23,042 nucleotides of DNA from assembly GCA_003490025.1 (NCBI GenBank), contig DNJC01000044.1, forward strand, positions 1-23,042. The letters are read 5' to 3'. A model generated the notes under the pieces. It saw only the letters and a program-made list of their open reading frames with translations. It was not told where the DNA came from and did no database searches. The position numbers and the translations under genes are program-made. This document shows, piece after piece, positions 1 through 7,244 of the stretch (the first letter of the stretch is position 1; each line of letters starts with the position of its first letter). The DNA is from Geobacter sp. Lineage in GTDB: Bacteria > Desulfobacterota > Desulfuromonadia > Geobacterales > Geobacteraceae.

Positions 1-279
1 CGGAGGACGCGGAGAAAAGCTTTTCGGGGTAAGGCAAATCCGAAAGCTCTCACGCAAAGCCGCTAAGACGCAAAGTAAAAGCAGGTCAAAGGCGCTTAAC
101 TGGGATGAAGGGGATGCAGGGGATAAAGGCAAAAAACAGGAAATGCTTTGGGGTGAAACCAAAAGGACCTTAGCTTTCCTCGCGTACTCCGCGGCAGTTC
201 TCAGCGTTCTCTGCGTAACGGCTTTAAAAGCCTTATCGCGGAGGACGCGGAGGTTTCGCGGAGTACGCGGAGAGAAGCT
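1..279 (+). repeat. R1 long intergenic repeat, copy 1 (cut by window edge)
   Basis: This is non-coding repeat DNA that recurs at 988-1300, 1842-2145 and 4058-4525 in the same orientation. The unit has four blocks. Block A is CGCGGAGGACGCGGAG-type sequence. Block B is ACGCAAAGCCGCTAAGACGC (starting at 52 here). Block C is a variable segment containing GGGATGAAGGGGATGCAGGG. Block D is TTCTCAGCGTTCTCTGCGTAA. Block D is close to a reverse complement of block A, so the two could pair as a long imperfect stem. Short open frames across it are fortuitous. Confidence 0.85.
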
Positions 280-597
280 TCATTCAGTCTCAAAGCAGGA
301 TGAATCTAGTAGGCGAGCGCCGTGGATGACACGCAGTATATAGACGGTCCTTCCTGAGATACGGAAGATGGTGCGGTAGGCGCCATACAACTGGTGGCGA
401 TAGGTTGTACCGAGCAACTCGTTTTCCGGGATCAAAGAGCAGCGTTCAGGAAACTGCTCAAGCGCCTCTATTTGCTCCTCAAGTCGCAGAATGAAGGCGG
501 TGGCAGCCTCCTGGTTGTCGGCTGCGATGTAAGTCCAGATCTCCTCTACATCGCGTTCGGCAATCTGGGTAATCTCGACGTTATAGCTTACGGCCAT
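280..597 (-). CDS. ParE/RelE-family toxin of a type II toxin-antitoxin pair
   Basis: The 105-residue product has the size and layout of the ParE/RelE superfamily: an N-terminal helical hairpin (AERDVEEIWTYIA, then a helix to about residue 48), then the beta-rich end with YRHQLYGAYRTIFRI (66-80) and the closing VYILRVIHGARLL (85-97). Family members inhibit DNA gyrase (ParE) or cleave mRNA (RelE); the sequence does not decide which. The gene starts inside the end of the antitoxin gene (17-base overlap), typical of translationally coupled pairs. A weak ribosome site (AAGAG) lies about 7 bases upstream. The 3' end abuts the boundary of repeat R1, which suggests insertion beside a repeat or repeat spread up to the gene. 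Confidence 0.85.
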   Translation of the reverse strand: MAVSYNVEITQIAERDVEEIWTYIAADNQEAATAFILRLEEQIEALEQFPERCSLIPENELLGTTYRHQLYGAYRTIFRISGRTVYILRVIHGARLLDSSCFETE

Positions 598-871
598 TCT
601 TGAACTCTTTCAGGAAAGCGCGCGCCGAGCGAGTCTGACCACCGGAAACCTGAACCTCTGCCTCAGACAACAGGCGACCAAGGTTCATCGCCTTGAGATG
701 CTTTTCGTAAACCCTGGCGTCGATAATTACCGCATCGGCCCGGCCATTGACAGTCAGCACCATCGGCCGACCGCTCTGGTGCACGTGATCAAGTATTTCC
801 CGTGTATGCCGCTTGAGATCGGTAACCGAGCGAATGTCTTCTGCTAGACTGATGGGCATAGCATACCTCAT
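581..871 (-). CDS. Phd/YefM-family antitoxin
   Basis: The 96-residue product from the ATG at 871 matches the Phd/YefM antitoxin layout. The N-terminal DNA-binding fold includes SVTDLKRHTREILDHVHQSG (15-34) and PMVLTVNGRADAVIIDARVYE (36-56). It is followed by a charged C-terminal tail that would wrap the toxin. The reading frame stays open upstream to 1234, but that part is repeat R1 and a promoter, so the long frame is rejected. ATGs at 886 and 864 are alternatives; none has a strong ribosome site. The predicted promoter at 897-925 places the transcription start near 889, which favours 871. It is the first gene of the pair and probably represses its own promoter with the toxin as co-repressor, as is usual for the family. 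Confidence 0.82.
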   Translation of the reverse strand: MRYAMPISLAEDIRSVTDLKRHTREILDHVHQSGRPMVLTVNGRADAVIIDARVYEKHLKAMNLGRLLSEAEVQVSGGQTRSARAFLKEFKNGRKL

Positions 872-1317
872 GTTATTTGGTGTCATATTCAGCACTATAT
901 TATATGCGCTGACTTTGCCTGTCAATTGGGGATTCATCAGAGCATACCCATCCCCCTCCTGTCCTCCCCCTTGAAGGGGGAGTTTTTGCCTCCTTGCGTA
1001 CTCTGCGGCAGTTCTCAGCGTTCTCTGCGTAACTGCTTTAAAAGCCTTATCGCGGAGGACGCGGAGGTTTCGCGGGGTACGCGGAGAGAAGCTTTTTGGG
1101 GTAAAGCAAATCCAAAAGCTCTCACGCAAAGCCGCTAAGACGCAAAGTGAAAGCAGGCCAAAGGCGTTTAACTGGGATGAAGGGGATGCAGGGGATAAAT
1201 GCAAAAAACAGGAAATGCTTTGGGGTGAAACCAAAATGTCCTTAGCTTTCCTCGCGTACTCTGCGGCAGTTCTCTGCGTGCTCTGCGTAACTGCTTTTGT
1301 CTTTTAAGGAGCTTATT
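872..1317. repeat. R1 repeat copy 2 plus a short C/G hairpin
   Basis: This 446-base gene-free stretch holds the antitoxin promoter, a hairpin (CTCCCCC/GGGGGAG, 964-982, followed by five T) and a full R1 copy at about 988-1300 in the order D-A-B-C-D; block B starts at 1124. The hairpin resembles a terminator for plus-strand transcription. No plus-strand gene precedes it, and related hairpins recur in other gaps, so I treat it as a repeat. R1 runs up to the ribosome site of the following cupin gene. Confidence 0.8.
897..925 (-). promoter_or_regulatory. Predicted sigma70 promoter of the Phd/ParE pair
   Basis: Reading the minus strand, a perfect TTGACA (925-920) is followed by TATAAT (904-899, 15-base spacer) or TAATAT (902-897, 17-base spacer). 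The AT-rich core stands out from its GC-rich surroundings and lies just upstream of the antitoxin start. Confidence 0.65.
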
Positions 1318-1833
1318 GTGTCTCGATTGTCTGCTGAAATGCTGGTGGGCCGCCTGGGGCTGTCCCGCCACCCGGAAGGGGGCTGGTACCGCGAGTGCTA
1401 CCGCTCCCCCGAAGCCGCACCCGCGGCGGGCCTGCCTGAACGCTTCGGCGGTCCCCGTTCGTTTTGCACCTCTATCTACTTCCTCCTGGGACGGCAGGAC
1501 ATCTCCCGCCTGCACCGGATCAAGTCGGACGAGCTGTGGCACTTCTACGCCGGCGCTTCCCTGACCGTTCACGTCATCTCCCCGGATGGGGATTACTCGA
1601 AGCTGCTCCTCGGCTCCGACCTCGCCCGCGGCGAGACGTTCCAGAGGGCGGTGCCGGCGGGGTGCTGGTTCGGTGCGGAGGTGTCCGGCGAGGGGGAGTA
1701 TGCCCTGGTCGGCTGCACGGTCTCACCCGGCTTCGACTTCGCCGACTTCGAGATGGGGGAGAGGGAGGAACTGCTGCGCCTGTACCCGTCGCATGCCGAC
1801 ATGATCACGCGCCTCACCGGAAGCGGCTCTTAA
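1318..1833 (+). CDS. DUF985 (Cupin_5) family protein
   Basis: The 171-residue cupin-fold protein shows family hallmarks: HPEGGWYRECYRS (18-30), TSIYFLLGRQDISRLHRIKSDELWHFYAG (51-79) and the C-terminal GCTVSPGFDFADFEM (132-146). The H66...E72..H75 arrangement is the likely metal or ligand site of the beta barrel. The biological substrate of this family is not established to my knowledge. The GTG at 1318 is chosen because AAGGAG lies six bases upstream; the in-frame TTG at 1297 has no such site. It is a single gene between two R1 copies with no operon partner. GC content is ordinary for the window. Confidence 0.85.
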   Translation: MSRLSAEMLVGRLGLSRHPEGGWYRECYRSPEAAPAAGLPERFGGPRSFCTSIYFLLGRQDISRLHRIKSDELWHFYAGASLTVHVISPDGDYSKLLLGSDLARGETFQRAVPAGCWFGAEVSGEGEYALVGCTVSPGFDFADFEMGEREELLRLYPSHADMITRLTGSGS

Positions 1834-2170
1834 GCTGTGTCTTTGCTTTCCCTGCGTTCTCAGCGGAACAGATTTCAGGCTCAAAGCCTTATCGCGGAGG
1901 ACGCGGAGGTCTCGCGGGGTACGCAGAGAGAAGCTTTTTGGGGTAAAGCAAATCCAAAAGCTCTCACGCAAAGCCGCTAAGACGCAAAGAGAAAAACAGG
2001 TCAAAGGCGTTTAACTGGGATGAAGGGGATGCGGGGGATAAATGCAAAAAACTGGAAATGCTTTGGGGGGAAAAATCAAATTCGTGCCTTTGATTTCCCC
2101 GCGTTCTCCGCGGCAGTTCTCTGCGTTCTCTGCGTAACAGCTTCCGCATCGATCTGGCCCTGTTTTTTTG
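1834..2170. repeat. R1 repeat copy 3
   Basis: This gene-free stretch between the cupin and the Xre/RES pair is almost wholly R1. It begins a few bases after the cupin stop with a degenerate block D, then A, B (starting at 1966), C and D, ending near 2145. Orientation is the same as in copies 1 and 2. Confidence 0.85.
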
Positions 2171-2199
2171 TTGCATAGTGGACATTCTATGTTTACTAT
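2171..2199 (+). promoter_or_regulatory. Promoter with overlapping palindromic operator for the Xre/RES pair
   Basis: TTGCAT (2171-2176) and TACTAT (2194-2199) are separated by exactly 17 bases and form a good sigma70 promoter. An imperfect inverted repeat, ATAGTGGACA (2175-2184) and TGTTTACTAT (2190-2199), with 8 of 10 matching positions and a 5-base spacer, covers the same DNA. This is the expected geometry for autorepression by the antitoxin. It also argues against the ATG at 2189 as a start, since that lies upstream of the -10. Confidence 0.6.
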
Positions 2200-2221
2200 T
2201 AAACACAAAGGGGGCCGAGCC

Positions 2222-2629
2222 ATGCCAGCCAGCGCGATCCAACAAAGGACCAACGATTTCCGAAGCCCCGAGGGGCGCTCCGCTTTGGCGAAGATGGTGA
2301 TAAAGCTGTTCCAGCTTTGGGAGATTCCCACCGCCGATCAGCTTGAACTGCTCGGGTTGAGTGTAAAGAGCCGTTCCCTCTTGGCTCGGTACGCTAAAGG
2401 TGACGCGCTGCCGGAAGGACGCGATACTCTGGACCGCGTCGGGTGGCTCCTGGCGATCCACAAAGCACTCCGGCTCTTGTATCCGCAGAACCCCGAGATT
2501 CGTTACTCGTGGGTAAATCGCCGCAACGAAGCCTTTGGTAATCTGCGGCCCCTGGACGTGATGAAGGAGCAGGGGATCATCGGCCTGGCCCGTGTCTCTC
2601 GCTACCTCGACTACTACAGGGGGCTTTAG
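2222..2629 (+). CDS. Xre/MbcA/ParS-type antitoxin of a RES toxin
   Basis: The 135-residue protein has an N-terminal helical DNA-binding part (ALAKMVIKLFQLWEIPTADQLELLGLS, 21-47) and the C-terminal toxin-binding domain once called DUF2384. That domain is recognised by RVGWLLAIHKALRLLYP (72-88) and the terminal WVN...AFGNLRPLDVMKEQGIIGLARVSRYLD. Family members neutralise RES toxins by covering their NAD pocket and repress their own operon. The ATG at 2222 follows AAAGGGGG by seven bases and lies downstream of the predicted promoter. The stop TAG shares its last base with the GTG of the toxin gene, so the two are translationally coupled. Confidence 0.88.
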   Translation: MPASAIQQRTNDFRSPEGRSALAKMVIKLFQLWEIPTADQLELLGLSVKSRSLLARYAKGDALPEGRDTLDRVGWLLAIHKALRLLYPQNPEIRYSWVNRRNEAFGNLRPLDVMKEQGIIGLARVSRYLDYYRGL

Positions 2630-3312
2630 TGAAGCCTCTGTTCGATAGGGTCAGGGACTTTGACGATGACGTCTTCCGGAATATGGTGTCCCTGCGTGAA
2701 TCGCAGGATCTGTTTGACGACCTGACAGTTGAGGAGGGAGCGACTCAGTACGCGATCGCCGCAGAGGCCCGGGTCAAGTCAAACGCCCCCTTGGGACTCA
2801 TCGAAAGAGGATTCCACTACACCACTGCCGTGGACTACCCCTTCACCAACGAACCGTACCTCCTGTCCCGGTATGGCAATGGGTCCTTCGGGGTCTGGTA
2901 CGGTGCTCTGGATCTCGAAACGACGATATACGAAACCCTTTACCACACCGTGAGGGAAGAATCGAAGATAGAGGGTCTCACAGGTATCCTGAAGAGGGAA
3001 AGGGCCGTCTACCTGGTGAAAACGCGTGCGATCCTTATCGACTTGGTAGGCAAGGAAAAGAGATATCCGGACCTGATTTCAGACAGCTACGCTCTGACCC
3101 AGCAAATCGCTGAACGAGTCCATAAAGAGCACTCCGGGCTGTTGGCGCCATCGGCCCGATACTCCGGTACCAACGTGGTAGCCTTTACCCCGAAGATCCT
3201 GAGCGATCCCAGGGTGAACTGCTACCTGACTTACACCTACGACTATCTGAAGAAAACTGCAGTCGTGGAGCGGCGGCCAGGCGAGGTGATTCTCGTGCGG
3301 ACATTCGGATAA
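2629..3312 (+). CDS. RES-domain toxin (NAD+-degrading family)
   Basis: The 227-residue RES-family protein is partner of the preceding antitoxin. Visible family features are R60 with GFHY, the Y91-GALDLETTIYET segment (E97/E102) and the S175-ARYSGTN stretch ending in N182. These correspond to the conserved Arg/Tyr/Glu/Ser/Asn set lining the NAD pocket. Characterised members such as MbcT and Res deplete NAD+ and stop growth. The start is a GTG overlapping the antitoxin stop by one base, with AGGGGG upstream. The protein is longer than a minimal RES domain (about 150-160 residues), with about 50 residues of acidic N-terminal extension. A strong terminator follows at 3341. Confidence 0.88.
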   Translation: MKPLFDRVRDFDDDVFRNMVSLRESQDLFDDLTVEEGATQYAIAAEARVKSNAPLGLIERGFHYTTAVDYPFTNEPYLLSRYGNGSFGVWYGALDLETTIYETLYHTVREESKIEGLTGILKRERAVYLVKTRAILIDLVGKEKRYPDLISDSYALTQQIAERVHKEHSGLLAPSARYSGTNVVAFTPKILSDPRVNCYLTYTYDYLKKTAVVERRPGEVILVRTFG

Positions 3313-3340
3313 GCTACGAATATCCAAATTACGCCTCAAT

Positions 3341-3381
3341 CAAAGAGCCTCCCCGACCATCGGGAGGCTCTTTGGTTTTTT
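3341..3381 (+). terminator. Rho-independent terminator of the Xre/RES operon
   Basis: A perfect 13-base-pair stem (3341-3353 with 3362-3374) has an 8-base loop, followed by GTTTTTTG. It lies 28 bases after the toxin stop. Confidence 0.92.
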
Positions 3382-3444
3382 GCTGGATTATCGACATGTT
3401 AAGTGACCGGCTAGGGTGACCCGGCGGGGCTTTTTAGCGGGGCG

Positions 3445-3975
3445 TCACTTGCCGCTTTCTATTACGCCGCAGGCGATACGGGCGCCGGCGTTGCCGGCGG
3501 GGTCGCTCATGTTGTCATCGGGATCGGCGTGGATGACTATGGCGGTGGCGCCAGGTTTGAGCAGCGAAGCCGGCCCCTTCTTCAGCGTTGCGCCGGTGGC
3601 GATCACCGTCGCCTGCGCCGTGCCGTCCTCCTTCACCTCCAGGTTCGGGAAGTCCCCCGCATGCTTGCCGGCAGGGTTCTCCATGCCGTGATGCTTTTTG
3701 AAGGGGTTGAAGTGTCCTCCTGCGGACTTGAAATCCGGGGGGGTGCAGGTGCCGGTTTCGTGGATGTGAAAGCCGTGTCTGCCGGGAAGAAGCCCGGAAA
3801 CCTTCACCTTCACCTTGACCCCGTCCTTTTGCTCGGTAAGGGTCGCCGTCCCTATGCTCTTCCCGTTCGCGTCCCGAATGTCGGCATGCGCCTGCATCCC
3901 ATGGCTTTTTGCCTGCGCGACGCCGGCGATGAGGCAGAGGCAGGCGCAGATAGCCGGCAGCTTCGATATCTTCAT
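3445..3975 (-). CDS. sodC: Periplasmic Cu/Zn superoxide dismutase
   Basis: The 176-residue precursor dismutates superoxide in the periplasm. A signal peptide with a short hydrophobic core ends around AQA (20-22). Copper ligands are H70 and H72 (GFHIHETGTC), the bridging H88 (GGHFNP) and H149 (VIHADPDD). Zinc ligands are H88, H96 or nearby, H105 and D108 (KHAGDFPNL). C77 and C169 can form the conserved disulfide. The ATG at 3975 has GGAGGT five bases upstream. It stands alone, convergent with the RES operon and followed upstream by R1 repeats. Cysteines within the signal (C10, C12 and C14) raise a minor possibility of lipoprotein processing, but no clear lipobox is seen. Confidence 0.95.
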   Translation of the reverse strand: MKISKLPAICACLCLIAGVAQAKSHGMQAHADIRDANGKSIGTATLTEQKDGVKVKVKVSGLLPGRHGFHIHETGTCTPPDFKSAGGHFNPFKKHHGMENPAGKHAGDFPNLEVKEDGTAQATVIATGATLKKGPASLLKPGATAIVIHADPDDNMSDPAGNAGARIACGVIESGK

Positions 3976-4015
3976 AGATAACCTCCGATTTCATTTTTGA
4001 TTTGCCACGCCGGTA

Positions 4016-4043
4016 ATTCTAGTCCGCCGCAGCTTGACGTCAA
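4016..4043 (-). promoter_or_regulatory. Predicted sigma70 promoter of sodC
   Basis: On the minus strand TTGACG (4043-4038) and TAGAAT (4021-4016) are separated by 16 bases. This lies about 40 bases upstream of the sodC start. Each box has five of six consensus bases. Confidence 0.6.
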
Positions 4044-4057
4044 CCAAAGTCAGAAGC

Positions 4058-4525
4058 CTTTTACGCGGAGGACGCGGAGAGAAGCGTTTCACGCAAAGCC
4101 GCTAAGACGCAAAGAGAAAAACAGGTCAAAGGCGTTTAACTTGGATGAAGGGGATGCAGGGGATAACTGCAAAAAACTGGAAATGCTTTGGGGTGAAAAC
4201 CAAATTCGTGCCTTAGCTTTCCCCGCGTACCCCGCGGCAGTTCCCAGCGTTCTCTGCGTAACAGCTTTTAGGCTCAAAGCCTTATCGCGGAGGACGCGGA
4301 GAGAAGCTTTTTGGGGTAAAGCCAAATAGTCGAATCAAATGCGTCTCACGCAAAGCCGCTAAGACGCAAAGTGAAAGCAGGCCAAAGGCGTTTAACTGTG
4401 ATGAAGGGGATGCAGGGGATAACTGCAAAAAATTGGAAATGCTTTTGGGTGAAAACCAAATTCGTGCCTTAGCTTTCCCCGCGTACCCCGCGGCAGTTCT
4501 CAGCGTTCTCTGCGTAACTGCTTTC
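4058..4525 (+). repeat. R1 repeat, two tandem copies (4 and 5)
   Basis: Two head-to-tail R1 units fill the gap between the sodC promoter and the kinase 3' end. Block B begins at 4091 and again at 4348, giving a period of 257 bases. The second unit runs to within nine bases of the kinase stop codon, so the kinase transcript reads straight into the repeat. No gene is seen in this stretch. Confidence 0.88.
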
Positions 4526-4533
4526 AGGACGCT

Positions 4534-6639
4534 CTACTCAAGCGCCGCACGCACCTTGGCGGCGAACTCGGACACCGAGAACGGCTTCTGGATGAAATGC
4601 ACCCCCTCGTCGAGCACGCCGTGGTGCGCTATGACATTGGCGGTGTAGCCGGACATGAACAGTCGCTTCAGGTTCGGATAGAGGGAGAGAAGGCTTTTCG
4701 CCAGGTCCCGGCCGTTCATCTCCGGCATGACCACGTCCGTTATCAGCAGGCGGATCTCCCCGGAGTGCTCCCGCGCCAGCTGGATCGCCTCGCCCGGCGT
4801 GTGCGCCGAAAGTACCCGGTACCCCTGGCGGACGAGCATCATCTCGACGATGCTCAGTATCGCCGCCTCGTCCTCCACCAGGAGGATGGTTTCCTTCCCG
4901 CGTGCGGCCGGAAGGGCGCAGGGCTCTGGTGCGGGGGGCGGGGCATTGCCGTGCCGGCGCGGCAGGTAGATGGCGAAGGTGGTCCCGATCCCCGGCCTGC
5001 TGCTCACGCTGATGCTCCCCTCATTCTGCTTCACCACCCCGTAGACGGTCGCCAGCCCCAGGCCGGTCCCGGCGCCCACCTCCTTGGTGGTGAAGAACGG
5101 CTCGAAGATGTGGGAGAGGGTCTCCTCGTCCATGCCGCAGCCGTCGTCGCTGATGCTGACGCGGACGTACTCCCCTGGCGCGAACCCCTCGTGCGGCGCG
5201 CAGCGGCTCTCGTCGATGAGGCTGTTCCCCGTCTCTATGGTTATGGTGCCGATGTCGGCGATGCAGTCGCGCGAGTTGACGCACAGGTTGGCGAGGATCT
5301 GGTCGATCTGCGACGGATCGACCAGCACCGGCCAAAGGCCCGCGTGCGGTTTCCAGACCAGCTTGATCCTCTCGCCGATCAGCCGTTGCAGCATCTTCAG
5401 CATGTTTCCCACCGTCTCGTTCAGGTCCAGCACCTTGGGAGAGGCGGTCTGCTTGCGGGCGAAGGCGAGCAGCTGCCGGGTGAGGTCGGCCGATCGTTCC
5501 GCCGCCATGCGGATCTCCTCAAGCCCTGCCTGGAGCCTGTCCCCGGGTTCCATGTCCATCAGGGCCAGGTTCGCGTGCCCCAGGATCACGCTCAGCATGT
5601 TGTTGAAATCGTGGGCCACCCCTCCCGCCAACCGGCCGATCGACTCAAGCTTCTGCGCCTGCAGGAGCTGGGCCTCCAGCCGGCTCGTCTCCTCCTTCGC
5701 CCGCTTGCTCTCCGTTATGTCGGTGGCGATGCTCAAAAGGACCCGCTTCCCCTTGTTCACCCTCCCAAGCGGCGTGGTCTGGAAATCCCAGACCCTCTTG
5801 GAGCCGTCCTTCGCCGTGACGACCCATTCCCCGTTGTACCGGGTCTGGTCGATGGAAAAGAGGTTGTCGATGTACTGTTTCTCGACCCCGGTCCGCTCCC
5901 CGTAGGCCTTCTCCGTCCAGTCGCTCAGCGTCGGGATGTCGTCGATGGTGTAACCCGACAGCCTGGTCCAGCCGGTGCTCAGCAGGAGCACCCGGTCTTC
6001 CTCGTCATGGATCATGGTGGGGAAGGGGGAGTTGGCCACCGCTATCTGCAAAAGCGCCTGGGCTTCGCGCAGCTCGGCCGTGCGCTCCTCCACCCGTTGC
6101 TCCAGCTCCTGGGCCTGCTCTTCGATCATACGGAAGGCGATGGCGTTTTTGAGGGCGAGGGCGATGGGGGGCGCCAGCAGGGCGATCGCCTGCGTCGTTT
6201 CGTAGATGCGCTGCAGGGTGTGCAGGTCGAACAAAAGGAGCAGGCCGACCAATTCGCCGCCGACGCAGAGCTTGTAGCGCACCATCGACTGGATTCCGGC
6301 GCGCTGCAAAGGGGGCAAGAGCGGATGCCCCTGCGGGAGTTCCTCGGGAAGAAGGGGGATTTCCTCCGGGGTACTCCTGTAGCAGAAAAGGTTGAGCTCC
6401 TCCGGGGTGAAGAGGGCGGCGCGTCGCGCCGGGCTGACGTTCAAAAGCTCGTGCGCCACGGAAGGGTTGTCGCTGTGGGCAAGCACCATCACGGTCCTCG
6501 CCCCGGTGAGCTCGCGCAGGTGCTCGGTCAGCACCTCTCCCAGCCTTTGGGGCGAAGACGAGACCAGCAGTTCCGAGATGACCTCGACGGCCATCAGCTG
6601 GGCGGCTGGGGAAAATCCGGGATCTTTCCGGCTGTTCAA
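4534..6639 (-). CDS. Hybrid sensor histidine kinase (GAF-PAS-HisKA-HATPase-REC)
   Basis: The 701-residue cytoplasmic kinase has no membrane segment. Domains: GAF-like sensor (about 20-170), coiled coil (172-195), PAS/PAC (about 196-312), dimerisation and phosphoacceptor domain with H343 (GGVAHDFNNMLS), ATPase domain with N451/N455, DDGCGM, FEPFFTTK and TGLGLATVYG (up to about 560), then a receiver domain with D635 (LLITDVVMPE) and K685 of FIQKPF. The open frame continues to 7227, but that part is a shadow of the DUF1638 gene. The TTG at 6639 overlaps the DUF1638 stop and has GGAGG six bases upstream. It is the last gene of a four-gene corrinoid operon, so its GAF/PAS part may sense a state set by those proteins. 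No DNA-binding output gene is adjacent. Confidence 0.88.
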   Translation of the reverse strand: MNSRKDPGFSPAAQLMAVEVISELLVSSSPQRLGEVLTEHLRELTGARTVMVLAHSDNPSVAHELLNVSPARRAALFTPEELNLFCYRSTPEEIPLLPEELPQGHPLLPPLQRAGIQSMVRYKLCVGGELVGLLLLFDLHTLQRIYETTQAIALLAPPIALALKNAIAFRMIEEQAQELEQRVEERTAELREAQALLQIAVANSPFPTMIHDEEDRVLLLSTGWTRLSGYTIDDIPTLSDWTEKAYGERTGVEKQYIDNLFSIDQTRYNGEWVVTAKDGSKRVWDFQTTPLGRVNKGKRVLLSIATDITESKRAKEETSRLEAQLLQAQKLESIGRLAGGVAHDFNNMLSVILGHANLALMDMEPGDRLQAGLEEIRMAAERSADLTRQLLAFARKQTASPKVLDLNETVGNMLKMLQRLIGERIKLVWKPHAGLWPVLVDPSQIDQILANLCVNSRDCIADIGTITIETGNSLIDESRCAPHEGFAPGEYVRVSISDDGCGMDEETLSHIFEPFFTTKEVGAGTGLGLATVYGVVKQNEGSISVSSRPGIGTTFAIYLPRRHGNAPPPAPEPCALPAARGKETILLVEDEAAILSIVEMMLVRQGYRVLSAHTPGEAIQLAREHSGEIRLLITDVVMPEMNGRDLAKSLLSLYPNLKRLFMSGYTANVIAHHGVLDEGVHFIQKPFSVSEFAAKVRAALE

Positions 6640-7244
6640 ATCGACTCCTCCCGGGGGCGCGCCGCCATCGCCCTGGCCTGCGCCTTGAGCAGCTCTGCCA
6701 GGGCGGGCTCCAGCGTCACAGCCTCCACCCGCCAGGGAAGCCCGGTATACTCGGAAAATTCGGCCAGTTCCTCCCTCGGCGCCGGGGTAATCCCGGTGTC
6801 CAGGTAGACCAGCGCGCCGCGGTTCTCGCCCATGAGTTCCCTTGCCACCGGCCTGCTCAGCCCCAGTTCGTGTCCCATGACGTGCTTCCAGCGCCGCGCC
6901 CATTCCGGCAGGACCAGGAAAGCCTCCTCCCGCATCAGTTCCCGGTAGCGCTCCCTGCCGACCAGGAACTGGGCGCAGTTGATGGCGTCGATCCTTCCCG
7001 CCTTGAACCGCCGCACCAGGTCGAGCATACCCGGCGAGCAGTCGCCGTAAACGAGCACGATGAGGCGTTCTTCGTTCGACTGTCGCCGCAGTTCGGCCTG
7101 CAGCTCCGCTTCCAGGTTGGGCGGATTCATGTGCAGCATCGAGTCCAGGAACAAAAGCGAACCCGAGATCAGCCCCTGGCGGTGCAGCTGCAGCAACTCG
7201 TCCCTGACAACTCCGCAGCTGAGCCACAAGGTTTCACGATTCAT
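6636..7244 (-). CDS. DUF1638 family protein
   Basis: The 202-residue protein of the DUF1638 family often occurs beside corrinoid methyltransferase genes in anaerobes; its activity is unknown to me. Three cysteine positions that look like family landmarks are present: C10 (LSCGVVRDEL), C69 (VYGDCSPGML) and C90 (INCAQFLVGRERY). They could hold a metal. The ATG at 7244 has GGGAGG upstream and overlaps the previous gene's stop as ATGA. Its own TGA overlaps the kinase TTG. Both couplings suggest that the proteins are made in matched amounts and may form a complex. The reading frame extends upstream to 8168 only as a shadow of the MtaA-like gene. Confidence 0.85.
   Translation of the reverse strand: MNRETLWLSCGVVRDELLQLHRQGLISGSLLFLDSMLHMNPPNLEAELQAELRRQSNEERLIVLVYGDCSPGMLDLVRRFKAGRIDAINCAQFLVGRERYRELMREEAFLVLPEWARRWKHVMGHELGLSRPVARELMGENRGALVYLDTGITPAPREELAEFSEYTGLPWRVEAVTLEPALAELLKAQARAMAARPREESI

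Noticed and set aside
143..343. Small open frames inside R1 (for example 143-343, 3997-4329 and 4433-4648)
   Set aside because: They are translations of repeat blocks that recur in several copies with different frames and no ribosome sites.
964..988. Terminator hairpin on the plus strand
   Set aside because: No plus-strand gene precedes it and the same hairpin class recurs in unrelated gaps, so it is treated as a repeat.
1..4525. Integron cassette array
   Set aside because: Genes between repeats have mixed orientations, the repeats are about 257 bases with no recognisable attC core pairs, and no integrase is seen.
4597..6807. 736-codon open frame on the plus strand
   Set aside because: It is antisense to the hybrid kinase, whose domains and motifs are clear; the translation is Arg/His/Gly-rich without any recognisable domain.
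6640..7227. N-terminal extension of the hybrid kinase frame
   Set aside because: The extra 196 residues are a frame-shifted reading of the DUF1638 gene, and a TTG with a good ribosome site lies at the gene junction.
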